The notes under the pieces: model-generated | The model's database searches: none | Told to the model about the DNA's origin: nothing | Seen by the model: only the letters and a program-made list of their open reading frames with translations | From: Treponema primitia ZAS-1 | GTDB taxonomy: Bacteria > Spirochaetota > Spirochaetia > Treponematales > Breznakiellaceae | Length of the DNA stretch: 64,000 bases | Assembly: GCF_000297095.1 (NCBI RefSeq) | Contig: NZ_AEEA01000056.1 | Span: 49,905 to 113,904 of the forward strand | Direction of reading: 5' to 3' | Shown: positions 26,801-33,438 of the stretch, in pieces | Numbering within the stretch: position 1 is the stretch's first letter | How the letters are laid out: each line of letters opens with the position of its first letter | Position numbers and translations under genes: made by a program

Positions 26801-27176
26801 CGCTTTTTATATATTCGCTGTTGATTAAATCTTCAGGCGTCGGCGCTGTTCCCCATTGAGCCACAATACCGTCATGGTCAAAAATTGTCAGTGCCATAAA
26901 GTTATCGTAGGCGGTGATCTGATCCGCCAAAATACGTTCAAGCTCCTCATCCGGAGCGTTGATAAGATTCCGCCCCACTACGACGGCATCCGCTTTTAGC
27001 CGGTTTATTTCGGTGGTGATAAGCCTGTCCGCAATCTCCGTTATGGAAATCATATCGCTTTCAATGGTTTTTTCGAGATGTCCCGAGACAAAGAACAGGC
27101 CGGTCCCAATACCAAATATAATGATTATGACCGCTATCATCATGATAATCGCGAAAACCTTTGTACGGATTGACAT
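23850..27176 (-). CDS. Large hybrid histidine kinase: Cache, GAF, kinase, receiver, Hpt
   Basis: 1108 residues. Order: membrane span (about 7-30), extracytoplasmic Cache-type sensor (about 35-270), second span (about 275-297), GAF-like domain (about 320-480), HisKA with ANMSHEMRTPLNAIIG, HATPase (DTGVGI, GTGLGLSI), receiver (MDHMMPGMDG) and a C-terminal Hpt domain with VVHGIKSSSRSIGAE, His being the phospho-relay residue. The Cache domain probably binds a small extracellular ligand. It heads the five-gene signalling operon, and its phosphotransfer domain could pass phosphate to the HD-GYP regulator just downstream. The upstream region carries repeated TTTCTAGT elements. Confidence 0.92.
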   Translation of the reverse strand: MSIRTKVFAIIMMIAVIIIIFGIGTGLFFVSGHLEKTIESDMISITEIADRLITTEINRLKADAVVVGRNLINAPDEELERILADQITAYDNFMALTIFDHDGIVAQWGTAPTPEDLINSEYIKSAFNGEMVISTTRNDPSGEFVLHVCIPVGARVLSATVSGLFFSDILSEFAIWNTGNIFILDSEGTVIANVAKDFVTGRNNFIELAKTDSQFQETADVTGHMTEGKSGLERYSIYGAEQFCVYRPITGSRVGWSLGVAAPLVESPLQAVRSGLLLVGVVCLLLSVIAAFAASLTIEKPYKTINELVTTLESQEKLLYTINETAVMLLQAETNNFENDMWNGMDMIARCAGVDRMRIWQNHTENGELYCSQIYEWSGGADPQSGKPITMNVSYSKTIPGWEEKLSAGQSINGLARTLSPAEQAQLSPQGIVSILVIPVHFQERFWGFVAFDDCHKERIFTSDDESLLRSGGLLIANTILRNEMTHDIVQARELAIASAEAKSDFLANMSHEMRTPLNAIIGLSELTLDSGDVVGNARENLEKVYNSGVTLLSLINDILDISKIESGKFELIPVEYDTPSLINDTITLNIVRIGSKPITFNTDIDETIPGLLVGDELRIKQIFNNLLSNAFKYTSEGSVDWSISCEQDGDNIWLVSSIRDTGVGIRPEDMEKLFSEYNQVDTKSNRKIEGTGLGLSICKSMVEMMDGTITVNSEYGKGSTFTVRIRQGRVNAAVPIGAKVAENLRNFCYSDNKRDRSSKLVRAYIPYAKVLVVDDVPTNLDVARGMMKPYGMQIDCASSGPEAIELIRNANVTYNAIFMDHMMPGMDGIEATRIIREEIGTEYAKTVPIIALTANAIVGNEDMFLQNGFQAFLSKPIDIMRMDVIISHWVRDKELEKKLQETYPGGSDRRSDNDKGINFDRSINGLDFKDGLKRFGDDKETYLDVLKSYTRNTPPLLDQLRNCSSKNLKNYAIVVHGIKSSSRSIGAEPVGAEAEALELAAKAGDFDLVDAKNDGFIETVQILIGNLSSLLQNIADKNPRPKKPEPDADVLTALLEACKRFDIDEVDRALKELETYEYTSAEGSLLVEWLKEQVSVTGFKQIIERLS

Positions 27177-27301
27177 TACCTACCTCCTATCTTGCGCGGC
27201 GGCTGCCACGGTTGGAAAGCCTTTAATGAACACCTCCAATAGTATACAACCCTTTGCGCATTTTTGAAAACTACTGCGGGAAGAAAGATATATTTCAAAC
27301 G

Positions 27302-27352
27302 CATTTCTAGTGTCGTTTCTAGTATTTTTTGCCAGAAATAACACTAGAAATG
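27302..27352. promoter_or_regulatory. Triple TTTCTAGT repeat cluster upstream of the signalling operon
   Basis: CATTTCTAGTGT at 27302-27313 is the exact inverse of ACACTAGAAATG at 27341-27352, and a third copy, TTTCTAGTAT, lies at 27316-27325. The cluster sits 126 bp before the start of the large kinase on the minus strand and about 60 bp from the end of the PanE-like gene. Spacing of two direct copies by 12 bp and one inverted copy suggests an operator. No known regulator consensus was recognised. Confidence 0.5.
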
Positions 27353-27412
27353 GCTGTTTTGAGAGAGTTGAAGATTCAAACATGCAAATTATGCTATTTT
27401 TGGGGTAAAGCC

Positions 27413-28351
27413 CTATTTCCCCAAATAAAATGATACCGGCATAAACCGTTCCAACTTATCCCATTCCAGCGTTGTAATATCGGTCTGTTTTTTCAATGCA
27501 TCAAAGGCCGTGTTCAGCGCCTGCATTTCCGGGATGGCGCTCATGGCGTGATCGCTTGCTATCAGCTTGCCAAGCGGTGTTTTACAAAGCAGTTTGAGCA
27601 GCAGATACCCCCTGCGGCTGCCGGAACGAAACCACCCATCTTCGCTCTCAAGGGCAACAGGGATACCCAGGGCATTTAGAACCGCGTAGCCTTCACTCAT
27701 CGCATCGAGTAGTTGGTGCAAAAGGGTTCCATCCGCCTTTTTCAGATTTCCGCCCGTTGCATAGCAGGCATAACCGATTGGCAAAATAATGGCGAGATGG
27801 CTCTTCAGCCAGCCATCAATCTTTTCGATAAAGTCCAGTTTACAGGGAACTCCTTTAAAAGCTTTTCGTATAGCCTTATATGCCGTAGTATCACCGCTAA
27901 TACTTCCAAGGGTTATTTTCGCTCCGAAATGCAGGCTCACGACCGTACCGTTTTCGCGCCGTCCTGCGGCCGCCAGAAATCCGAACAGGATGTTTTTAGG
28001 CGTACCGCCTGACAGCACAGTATATGTTTCTGCAGCAGTAGGGTTATTGCCAATAAGGACTACAATGTTGCTTTGATTTTCTGCGAGCATAGGGAGGATT
28101 GCGGAGAGGTGAATGTACTGCATTACCACAAAAATGATATCATAAATGTCTTCCGGTGGAAGTGTTTCGATTGTTTTGATTTTTTCTATTGTTATTTTTC
28201 TCTGAATATAGTGGCGGATGACAAGGCCCTGTTCGTCGATCCCACGTTTACGCATTCCCCGTGCAAGCAGGGTAACATCGTTGTTACCCCGAAGAAGCAA
28301 ATGGGCAAGCAGACTTCCCAATACACCGGCGCCGTATACCAATAGCCTCAT
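27413..28351 (-). CDS. Ketopantoate reductase-like protein (ApbA/PanE family)
   Basis: 312 residues. The N-terminus MRLLVYGAGVLGSLLAHLL is a Rossmann NAD(P)-binding motif (GxGxxG), and the C-terminal helical domain follows from about 180. PanE reduces 2-dehydropantoate to pantoate, but the family has many paralogues and the usual catalytic Lys/Asn/Glu context is not easy to confirm here. No pantothenate genes are nearby. A DtxR-like box lies just upstream (28373-28391), so it may be controlled with the metal genes. Function beyond NAD(P)-dependent reductase is uncertain. Confidence 0.78.
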   Translation of the reverse strand: MRLLVYGAGVLGSLLAHLLLRGNNDVTLLARGMRKRGIDEQGLVIRHYIQRKITIEKIKTIETLPPEDIYDIIFVVMQYIHLSAILPMLAENQSNIVVLIGNNPTAAETYTVLSGGTPKNILFGFLAAAGRRENGTVVSLHFGAKITLGSISGDTTAYKAIRKAFKGVPCKLDFIEKIDGWLKSHLAIILPIGYACYATGGNLKKADGTLLHQLLDAMSEGYAVLNALGIPVALESEDGWFRSGSRRGYLLLKLLCKTPLGKLIASDHAMSAIPEMQALNTAFDALKKQTDITTLEWDKLERFMPVSFYLGK

Positions 28352-28372
28352 TTTTTTACTTCACCCCCTATT

Positions 28373-28391
28373 TTATGTTAGCCTAAACTTA
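28373..28391. promoter_or_regulatory. DtxR-like box, site 1
   Basis: TTATGTTAGCCTAAACTTA agrees at 16 of 19 positions with the classical DtxR/IdeR consensus (TTAGGTTAGSCTAACCTAA, recalled from the family literature). It is 22 bp upstream of the PanE-like start. Two further sites of the same shape are at 28455 and 32226, supporting a real metal-responsive regulator. The regulator itself is not in the window. Confidence 0.6.
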
Positions 28392-28454
28392 CATCAATAA
28401 TTTACCGTAAGTTATATACCGTTGTCCAGTACTTTACAAAAGTTTCCGGTTCGT

Positions 28455-28473
28455 ATATGTTAGTTTAACATAA
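28455..28473 (+). promoter_or_regulatory. DtxR-like box, site 2, before the metal ATPase operon
   Basis: ATATGTTAGTTTAACATAA contains TATGTTA (28456-28462) and its exact inverse TAACATA (28466-28472) around GTT. It is 17 of 19 identical to the flavodoxin-side box at 32226-32244. A second AT-rich palindrome, TATAGTTAT...ATAACTATA (about 28475-28498), follows and may contain the -10 region. The ribosome site AAGGAGG is at 28506-28512. Confidence 0.7.
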
Positions 28474-28519
28474 TATAGTTATATAGATATAACTATATAG
28501 AATCCAAGGAGGAATGATC

Positions 28520-28756
28520 ATGAATAATTGGTGGAAGTACGGCCTGGTCTTTGTGGGCGGAGCGGTAGTCGGAGCGCTGGTATACAAAAACAGCAAGGAA
28601 ATTCGGAATTTGTGTACCAAGGCCGTGGGCGGTATTATGGATTTGAAGGATAAGGCCATGGAAACCGCGGAAATCATGAAAGAAGGCGCCGAGGATCTTC
28701 TTGCCGAAGCGGAGGCCCAGCGCAAGGCGGCCGGAACCGAAGGGGCCAAGGCATAA
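28520..28756 (+). CDS. Small single-span membrane protein (DUF6110/YtxH-like)
   Basis: 78 residues from ATG 28520, the start with proper spacing to AAGGAGG. One membrane span (about 7-24, GLVFVGGAVVGALVY) is followed by a charged helical tail rich in Lys, Glu and Ala. It resembles the small DUF6110-type proteins seen beside heavy-metal P-type ATPases. It leads the operon, 3 bp before the ATPase. By analogy with the PacL proteins that partner the mycobacterial ATPase CtpC, it may stabilise or help the pump; that is inference and no metal-ligand cluster is evident. Confidence 0.72.
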   Translation: MNNWWKYGLVFVGGAVVGALVYKNSKEIRNLCTKAVGGIMDLKDKAMETAEIMKEGAEDLLAEAEAQRKAAGTEGAKA

Positions 28757-28759
28757 GCG

Positions 28760-30829
28760 GTGCAAGTTGCGCTTGTACATTCCCTCCCCGGACGGGTCCG
28801 GTTTCGTGCCAACCCGGATACGCTAAAGCTTTGTTCCAGCAGCGGATTGGCTGGTATTAGCCGGAATATCGCGGATATCCCCGGGGTACGGAGCGTCGCC
28901 TTTAACCCCAGGACGGGGAGCATACTGCTGTATTACGATTCTGCCCTGCTTGATAAGGCGGGAATTTTTGGGATTTTGCTGCACATTGACATGGTTTCCT
29001 TAATCCCGGTAGCGGCGCCTGCGGAAAAAAAAGAAAGTCCCGGCTGGTCCTATATAGGCTATCAACTTTTCCGCTTCCTCCGTCCTCCGGCGCTCAAGCC
29101 CCTCTTTACGATTGTGGGCGCCCTGTCCTTCATTTTTATGGGACTGCGTTCCCTGTATAAATTGAAAATGGATATCCCCCTTCTTGACGGATCGGTAATT
29201 TTACTTTCACTGCTGTGGAAGGACTATAAGACCGCATCAACCTTGATGATGCTTCTTAAAACCGGTCAGTACCTTGAAGATTGGGCCAGGGCGCGTTCCC
29301 GGGAAAACCTTGCCATAGGAATTTCCCTGAATGTGGGCTTGGTATGGATACGTCATGACGGCCGGGACGAGCAGATTCCCTACTCCCTGCTTGAAAAGGG
29401 CGACCTGGTGGTGCTCCGGGCGGGGTCCCTAATCCCCGTGGACGGGAGGGTTGTCGAAGGCAGCGCCATGGTAAATGAAAGTTCCATGACCGGCGAGCCC
29501 CTAGCCTCTTCCCGGACCATAGGCGCCACGGTTCACGCCGGAACGGTTATTGAGGAAGGGGAACTGGTGGTCGAACTTGTTCGAAAAGGGGAAGATACCC
29601 GCTTCCAAAAAATTGTACAGCTTATAGAGGAATCGGAGGCAGTCAAGGCTAAAATAGAAAGCAAGGTCAATGAGCTTGCAAATAAAGCGGTACCCTTTAG
29701 CTTTATTGCCGCCGCATTTGCCGCACTCCTCAAGGGCAATCTTAAAAAAGCTCAGACCATACTTTCTATAGATTATTCCTGCGCCATTAAACTTTCTACA
29801 CCCTTAGTATTTCTTTCCGCCATGCGTGAAGGTCTGCAGAATGGCGTGTTTTTTAAGGGCAGCGCCCCCATGGAGGCCTTTGCCGGGGTGGACACCATTG
29901 TGTTTGACAAAACCGGAACCCTCACCAAAGCTGCTCCCGTCCTTCTGCGGATCATTCCCTATAACGGTTACGAAAGCGCAGATGTTCTGCGGATCGCCGC
30001 ATGCCTGGAGGAACATTTTCCCCACCCGATGGCAAAGGCTGTGGTAAAGCGTGCATTGGAAGAAGGGGTGGAGCATCGGGAAAAGCACAGCACGGTTAAG
30101 TACATCGCCGCCCATGGTATAGCCACCGAATATGAGGGAAAGCATACGGTAATCGGCTCCCGGCATTTTATCAGCGACGATGAGGGAATTGATATTTCCA
30201 TCGCCTCAGACGATGAAGCCGCCGCCATCGCTGAAGGGAGATCCGTTCTGTACCTTGCCCGGGAAGGTAAAATGGCAGGGCTTCTGGTTATCGACGATCC
30301 CCTGCGGGAGGAAGCGGCGGAAGTTATCGCCATGCTGCGGAAACTTGGGATCAAACGGATCTATCTTCTCTCCGGGGACAATAAGCGGACCACCGAAAGG
30401 ATAGCCAGGGATCTAGGGGTGAATGGTTTTCGCGGAGAACTCCTGCCCAATGAAAAAACAGATTTGGTCAGGGCGCTTAAGGAAAAGGGCTGCTCCGTGG
30501 CGGTGGTGGGGGACGGTATGAACGACTCTCCGGCCATGTCCGCCTCTGATGTGGGCATAGCCATGAAGGATGGGGCTGATCTGGCGCAGAGCGTGGCGGA
30601 CATTACCCTCAAGGACCCTTCCCTCTATCCCCTGGTCATTGCACGGATCATGTCGGAACGGGCTATGAAGCGGATACATGACAATACCGTGGCTGCCATC
30701 AGCATTAACAGCGCCCTCATCCTCATGAGTTTTTTCGGTAATTTTACTACCGCCAGTTCCGTATGGCTCCACAACCTCACCACCCTGGCGGTCAGTTTGA
30801 ACAGCATGCGTCCCCTGGTTAAGGAATAA
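28760..30829 (+). CDS. HMA-type heavy-metal P-type ATPase
   Basis: 689 residues from GTG 28760. The N-terminal domain (about 1-75) has HSLPGRVRFR, an HMA_2-like pattern without CxxC. Catalytic parts: TGEP (actuator), DKTGTLT with phospho-acceptor Asp383, HPMAKAVV (the HP motif) and GDGMNDSPAMSASDVGIAM (hinge). The membrane metal motif is Ser340-Cys341-Ala-Ile-Lys344 (SCAIKLSTP), not CPC, so Cu+ export is unlikely; Zn, Mn or Fe are candidates. The family exports or moves metal using ATP. DtxR-like control and the divergent flavodoxin favour an Fe or Mn link (inference). Confidence 0.92.
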   Translation: MQVALVHSLPGRVRFRANPDTLKLCSSSGLAGISRNIADIPGVRSVAFNPRTGSILLYYDSALLDKAGIFGILLHIDMVSLIPVAAPAEKKESPGWSYIGYQLFRFLRPPALKPLFTIVGALSFIFMGLRSLYKLKMDIPLLDGSVILLSLLWKDYKTASTLMMLLKTGQYLEDWARARSRENLAIGISLNVGLVWIRHDGRDEQIPYSLLEKGDLVVLRAGSLIPVDGRVVEGSAMVNESSMTGEPLASSRTIGATVHAGTVIEEGELVVELVRKGEDTRFQKIVQLIEESEAVKAKIESKVNELANKAVPFSFIAAAFAALLKGNLKKAQTILSIDYSCAIKLSTPLVFLSAMREGLQNGVFFKGSAPMEAFAGVDTIVFDKTGTLTKAAPVLLRIIPYNGYESADVLRIAACLEEHFPHPMAKAVVKRALEEGVEHREKHSTVKYIAAHGIATEYEGKHTVIGSRHFISDDEGIDISIASDDEAAAIAEGRSVLYLAREGKMAGLLVIDDPLREEAAEVIAMLRKLGIKRIYLLSGDNKRTTERIARDLGVNGFRGELLPNEKTDLVRALKEKGCSVAVVGDGMNDSPAMSASDVGIAMKDGADLAQSVADITLKDPSLYPLVIARIMSERAMKRIHDNTVAAISINSALILMSFFGNFTTASSVWLHNLTTLAVSLNSMRPLVKE

Positions 30830-30831
30830 AA

Positions 30832-31089
30832 ATGATTGTAAGTTACAGTCCTGGCCGCATACGTCTGCGGTTTAAAGAACTGCGGGATCCCAAAATTGCT
30901 GAACTGGCTTCTAAGCGCATAGAGAACACTCCGGGAATTACCCGGGTGGAGATTAAGCCCCTCACCGGCAGTCTTCTCATCGAATTTGACATAGCAGTAC
31001 TACCTCCTGCGGAACTTATGGTACTGGGTAAACAGGAACTGGAAAAACTGGGTATTCACCTGGAACTGCCGGATCAATTCAAGCTCTAA
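30832..31089 (+). CDS. Small HMA_2-like protein
   Basis: 85 residues, starting 3 bp after the ATPase stop. YSPGRIRLRF near the N-terminus repeats the motif of the ATPase's own N-terminal domain (HSLPGRVRFR), and the later GITRVEIKPLTGSLLIEFD parallels GVRSVAFNPRTGSILLYYD there. It is therefore a detached homologue of the ATPase's N-terminal domain. No CxxC is present, so a classical Cu chaperone role is unlikely. It probably acts with the pump as a regulator or docking partner. Confidence 0.78.
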   Translation: MIVSYSPGRIRLRFKELRDPKIAELASKRIENTPGITRVEIKPLTGSLLIEFDIAVLPPAELMVLGKQELEKLGIHLELPDQFKL

Positions 31090-31102
31090 ACGAAAGTTTC
31101 GT

Positions 31103-31765
31103 TTATGTGGGGGAAAATTCCCCCACAATTTTTAACCGGGCCCGGTCAAAATGGGCAAAAGTCCGTACCGCTTTCTCCGGGCGGTGATATACTTTCCAGT
31201 AGCCCCGGCAGTCATAGGGACTCGGTTTTCCCGCACAGAAGGCGATGACATCTTCCGGGGGATACCCCAGGAAGATTCCGACTTCGTGGGGGAAAATGGC
31301 CGGGTTGGAAAACCGATTTTCTAAATGTTCCAAACAGGAATCCAACCCAGATCCTATGGGATATGAAAGGGATCCCAGGTATCGCCCGGACGGGCTGTGC
31401 AGCACCCTCCGCAGTAAGCGCCGCCGGTACAGCAGTACCAGGGCGCCTGCGGAATTTTCCCTCAGAAACACTGCCGAGATGTCCAGCGCCCGGAGGATTT
31501 CTTCCCCCCAGGTATCCCAAGCCCTATCCAGCCCGTTTCGGGGCAGACGTACCAGAGACGCCGGCTTAATACCCCCGATTGTAGGTCCGGCGGCCCAGCG
31601 TATAAATACCTCCAGCCGGTTCCTTTCTCCCCGGAACCGGAGCATAAGCCGGTATATGTTTGCCAGCATACGCTTATTCATGAACTGTTCCTGAACCGCC
31701 TCGCCGGAAATACCAGTATATTGTTCCATCGGCTCCAAATCCGCCGGCCCCAAATCTGCGCTCAC
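31103..31765 (-). CDS. DUF3793-family protein
   Basis: 220 residues from GTG 31765, overlapping the flavodoxin stop. It resembles DUF3793 proteins of anaerobes: a central FPHEVGIFLGYPPEDVIAF (about 157-175) followed by a CxGKPS.YDCRGYWKVY stretch (about 177-192). No catalytic function is known for the family. Such genes are often next to flavodoxin genes, and here the pair is co-transcribed under a DtxR-like box, suggesting a role in metal limitation or redox metabolism. Nothing in the sequence assigns a reaction. Confidence 0.8.
   Translation of the reverse strand: MSADLGPADLEPMEQYTGISGEAVQEQFMNKRMLANIYRLMLRFRGERNRLEVFIRWAAGPTIGGIKPASLVRLPRNGLDRAWDTWGEEILRALDISAVFLRENSAGALVLLYRRRLLRRVLHSPSGRYLGSLSYPIGSGLDSCLEHLENRFSNPAIFPHEVGIFLGYPPEDVIAFCAGKPSPYDCRGYWKVYHRPEKAVRTFAHFDRARLKIVGEFSPT
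31106..31133. terminator. Intrinsic terminator shared by convergent operons
   Basis: A perfect 10-bp stem (31106-31115 with 31118-31127, loop AA) is followed by ATTTTT, the classical layout for the plus-strand ATPase operon. The hairpin overlaps the 3' end of the minus-strand DUF3793 gene. A second palindrome at 31088-31104 (AAACGAAA-G-TTTCGTTT) could serve the minus-strand transcript. Confidence 0.8.
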
Positions 31766-32190
31766 CCGGCCAGCCTTTTGCCCAGTTCATGGCATTTGGC
31801 AAGCTCCGCTTCCTCCGGTTCAAGGTGCGCAATAATTCCTTCACCCTCAAGTTTTGCCCCCAGACCCTTCATCCGTTCAACCCAGTTTCGCATCCACTGA
31901 CCGTCCCCCCAGTCATAGGAACCGAACAGTCCCAGCGGTTTATCCTTAATACGATCGGAACTTAGGGACGCAATAAAGGGTTCCATATCCCCTTCCTCAA
32001 TAACCTCATCCCCCATGGCGGGAGACCCGAAGGCCAGAGCATCCGCCGACTGTACCATATCCGCCGAGGCTGCATCCGGCGTCTTGAGGATAGCCTCGCC
32101 GCCCCCTTCGGTAACCCCCTTGGCCACCGCTTTTGCCATAGTCTCGGTATTACCGCTGCTGCTCCAGTATACGATTACAACCTTTTTCAT
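31762..32190 (-). CDS. Flavodoxin
   Basis: 142 residues. The N-terminus MKKVVIVYWSSSGNTETMAKAV contains the FMN-phosphate-binding loop SSSGNTE (10-16), and SYDWGDGQWM near 91-100 fits the second FMN loop. Flavodoxins are small electron carriers that replace ferredoxin when iron is scarce. The gene is preceded by a DtxR-like box (32226-32244) and a TATAAT-containing stretch, consistent with induction at low iron. DUF3793 follows with a 4-base overlap. Confidence 0.92.
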   Translation of the reverse strand: MKKVVIVYWSSSGNTETMAKAVAKGVTEGGGEAILKTPDAASADMVQSADALAFGSPAMGDEVIEEGDMEPFIASLSSDRIKDKPLGLFGSYDWGDGQWMRNWVERMKGLGAKLEGEGIIAHLEPEEAELAKCHELGKRLAG

Positions 32191-32225
32191 CTGAAACTCC
32201 TTATAGTTATATTATACTAACAATA

Positions 32226-32244
32226 TTATATGAAACTAACATAT
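32226..32244 (-). promoter_or_regulatory. DtxR-like box, site 3, before flavodoxin
   Basis: Read on the minus strand the site is ATATGTTAGTTTCATATAA, differing from the ATPase-operon box at only 2 of 19 positions, and the flank CGTATATG is shared too. It lies 36-54 bp before the flavodoxin start. The same box before two divergently placed operons shows a shared regulator. Confidence 0.7.
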
Positions 32245-32361
32245 ACGACTGGAAAACATCTGTCAAGGTATTTTTTACAAAAAATTAAGAAAAATTGTCG
32301 ATTTCTGGCGGAGGGGGAATTAAAGCTATGGACATTTATCCCGGTACGTTAAAAAAAGGGC

Positions 32362-32390
32362 TTGACGCTTTCGGCGTTTTTCGATACATT
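32362..32390 (+). promoter_or_regulatory. Promoter of the tRNA cluster
   Basis: TTGACG at 32362-32367 and TACATT at 32385-32390 with a 17-bp spacer, about 42 bp before tRNA-Lys. No DtxR-like element lies between it and the tRNA genes, and it reads away from the flavodoxin pair. Confidence 0.6.
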
Positions 32391-32431
32391 GAACAAACAT
32401 TTATCGCCATACGGGCGGTTTTTGTATTCTT

Positions 32432-32504
32432 GGGCCGCTAGCTCAGCTGGTAGAGCAGCAGACTCTTAATCTGCGGGTCCTGAGTTCGATCCTCGGGCGG
32501 CTCA
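32432..32504 (+). tRNA. tRNA-Lys (CTT)
   Basis: 73-nt cloverleaf: acceptor GGGCCGC pairs with GCGGCTC (one G-U), anticodon loop CTCTTAA gives CTT, T-loop TTCGATC, discriminator A. CCA is not encoded. Confidence 0.95.
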
Positions 32505-32512
32505 TTTGTTAC

Positions 32513-32584
32513 GCGGGAATAGCTCAGTGGTAGAGCGCGACCTTGCCAAGGTCGATGTCGCGGGTCCGACTCCCGTTTCCCGCT
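32513..32584 (+). tRNA. tRNA-Gly (GCC), copy 1
   Basis: 72-nt cloverleaf: acceptor GCGGGAA pairs with TTCCCGC, anticodon in CTTGCCAA gives GCC, T-loop TCCGACT. It is identical over its full length to the copy at 39864-39935, and both are followed by the same tRNA-like repeat. Confidence 0.95.
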
Positions 32585-32606
32585 CAAGGTTTTTTGGGTG
32601 GTACAG

Positions 32607-32690
32607 GCGGGAGGCGGACCGTGAATACCTTCCTATCGACAAGCGGAGCGTAGCGACGCATGGAGCGGGTCTGACTCCCGTTTCTCGCTC
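32607..32690 (+). repeat. tRNA-Gly-linked tRNA-like repeat, copy A
   Basis: An element of about 84 nt starts 22 bp after tRNA-Gly. Its 3' part (32666-32690) matches the T-arm and acceptor 3' strand of tRNA-Gly with two changes, while its 5' GCGGGA could pair with that 3' end. A hairpin at 32643-32659 has outer pairs GCG/CGC, a GA/GA internal loop and inner pairs GC/GC with loop GTA. A homologous element follows the second tRNA-Gly. No D-arm or normal anticodon arm is seen, so it is not a working tRNA. Confidence 0.7.
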
Positions 32691-32789
32691 TAATTAAAAC
32701 AGCTCGTATCCGGATCGTCGGATACCCCCTTAATTGACACCCTCCCCTGTTTCCGGTAAATTCTACAATAATTGGTTGTTTTAACCACT

Positions 32790-32870
32790 GCGAGGGTGGT
32801 GAAATTGGTAGACACGCCAGACTTAGGATCTGGTGCCATTGGCATGAGGGTTCGAGTCCCTTCCCTCGCA
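32790..32870 (+). tRNA. tRNA-Leu (TAG)
   Basis: 81-nt class II tRNA: acceptor GCGAGGG pairs with CCCTCGC, anticodon loop ACTTAGGA gives TAG, a long variable arm (TGCCATTGGCA) is present, T-loop TTCGAGT, discriminator A. Confidence 0.95.
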
Positions 32871-32950
32871 CGAAGTAAGAGGGATGGGATTCAAACGTAA
32901 AGCTGAGACAGGATGTCGAAGCTTAGAGGCCGAGTCCCAGGGGAACTACT

Positions 32951-33341
32951 ATGATCAAATTGGCCCGGCCGGTGGTTCCCCGGGAAGCTTCGCGGGGTCA
33001 ATACACCACCCCTGGAAAATGATCCCGCCCTTGTTTCCGGAGTCCTGGGAAACGGGTTTTCCTACCGTATCTTGCGGAACAATTACCCTGAAAACCGCAT
33101 TTTCCTCGGGCTGGTGGTAAAGGCCGGCTCGGTTCTGGAGGCCGATAACGAACGGGGTATAGCCCACCTGGTTGAACATATGGCCTTTAACGGGTCAAAC
33201 CATTTTTCCGAAAATGAACTTATCAGCTATTTTGAATCCCTGGGTATGGGGTTCGGTCTGGAAGTAAACGCCTATACCTGGTTTGACGAAACGGTGTATA
33301 TGCTTGAAATACCTGCAGAAATTAACCGTACGCTACTTTAA
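32951..33341 (+). pseudogene. M16 (pitrilysin/insulinase) peptidase, truncated N-terminal fossil
   Basis: An ATG at 32951 follows AGGGGA, but the frame stops near 33022. In another frame, from about 33009, the protein reads PLENDPALVSGVLGNGFSYRI and continues with RIFLGLVVKAGSVLEADNERGIAHLVEHMAFNGSNHF. HLVEH is the zinc motif HxxEH of M16 peptidases, and the surrounding sequence matches their first 110 residues. The frame ends at 33341, whereas M16 proteins have 400-900 residues. At least one frameshift and a large 3' deletion are needed, so this is a non-functional remnant beside a tRNA cluster. Confidence 0.75.
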
Positions 33342-33438
33342 CCGGGATAATTATGTGACAGGATACCTGACTCCCGGAGAATAGTTGTCGGCCAACCATT
33401 TAGTACATTTTGTCTTAGACGCGGTAAATAGGTATGGG

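Noticed and set aside
32513..32690. Integrated element bounded by tRNA-Gly 3' end repeats (attL/attR)
   Set aside because: The two similar ends are only about 80 bp apart with no integrase nearby, and the same layout follows both tRNA-Gly genes, so a simple island scar is less likely than a linked repeat family.
32506..32697. 63-residue frame across tRNA-Gly and repeat copy A
   Set aside because: It is a translation of RNA-gene sequence. Similarity to the frame at copy B comes from the DNA repeat, and the base changes fit RNA pairing better than codon use.
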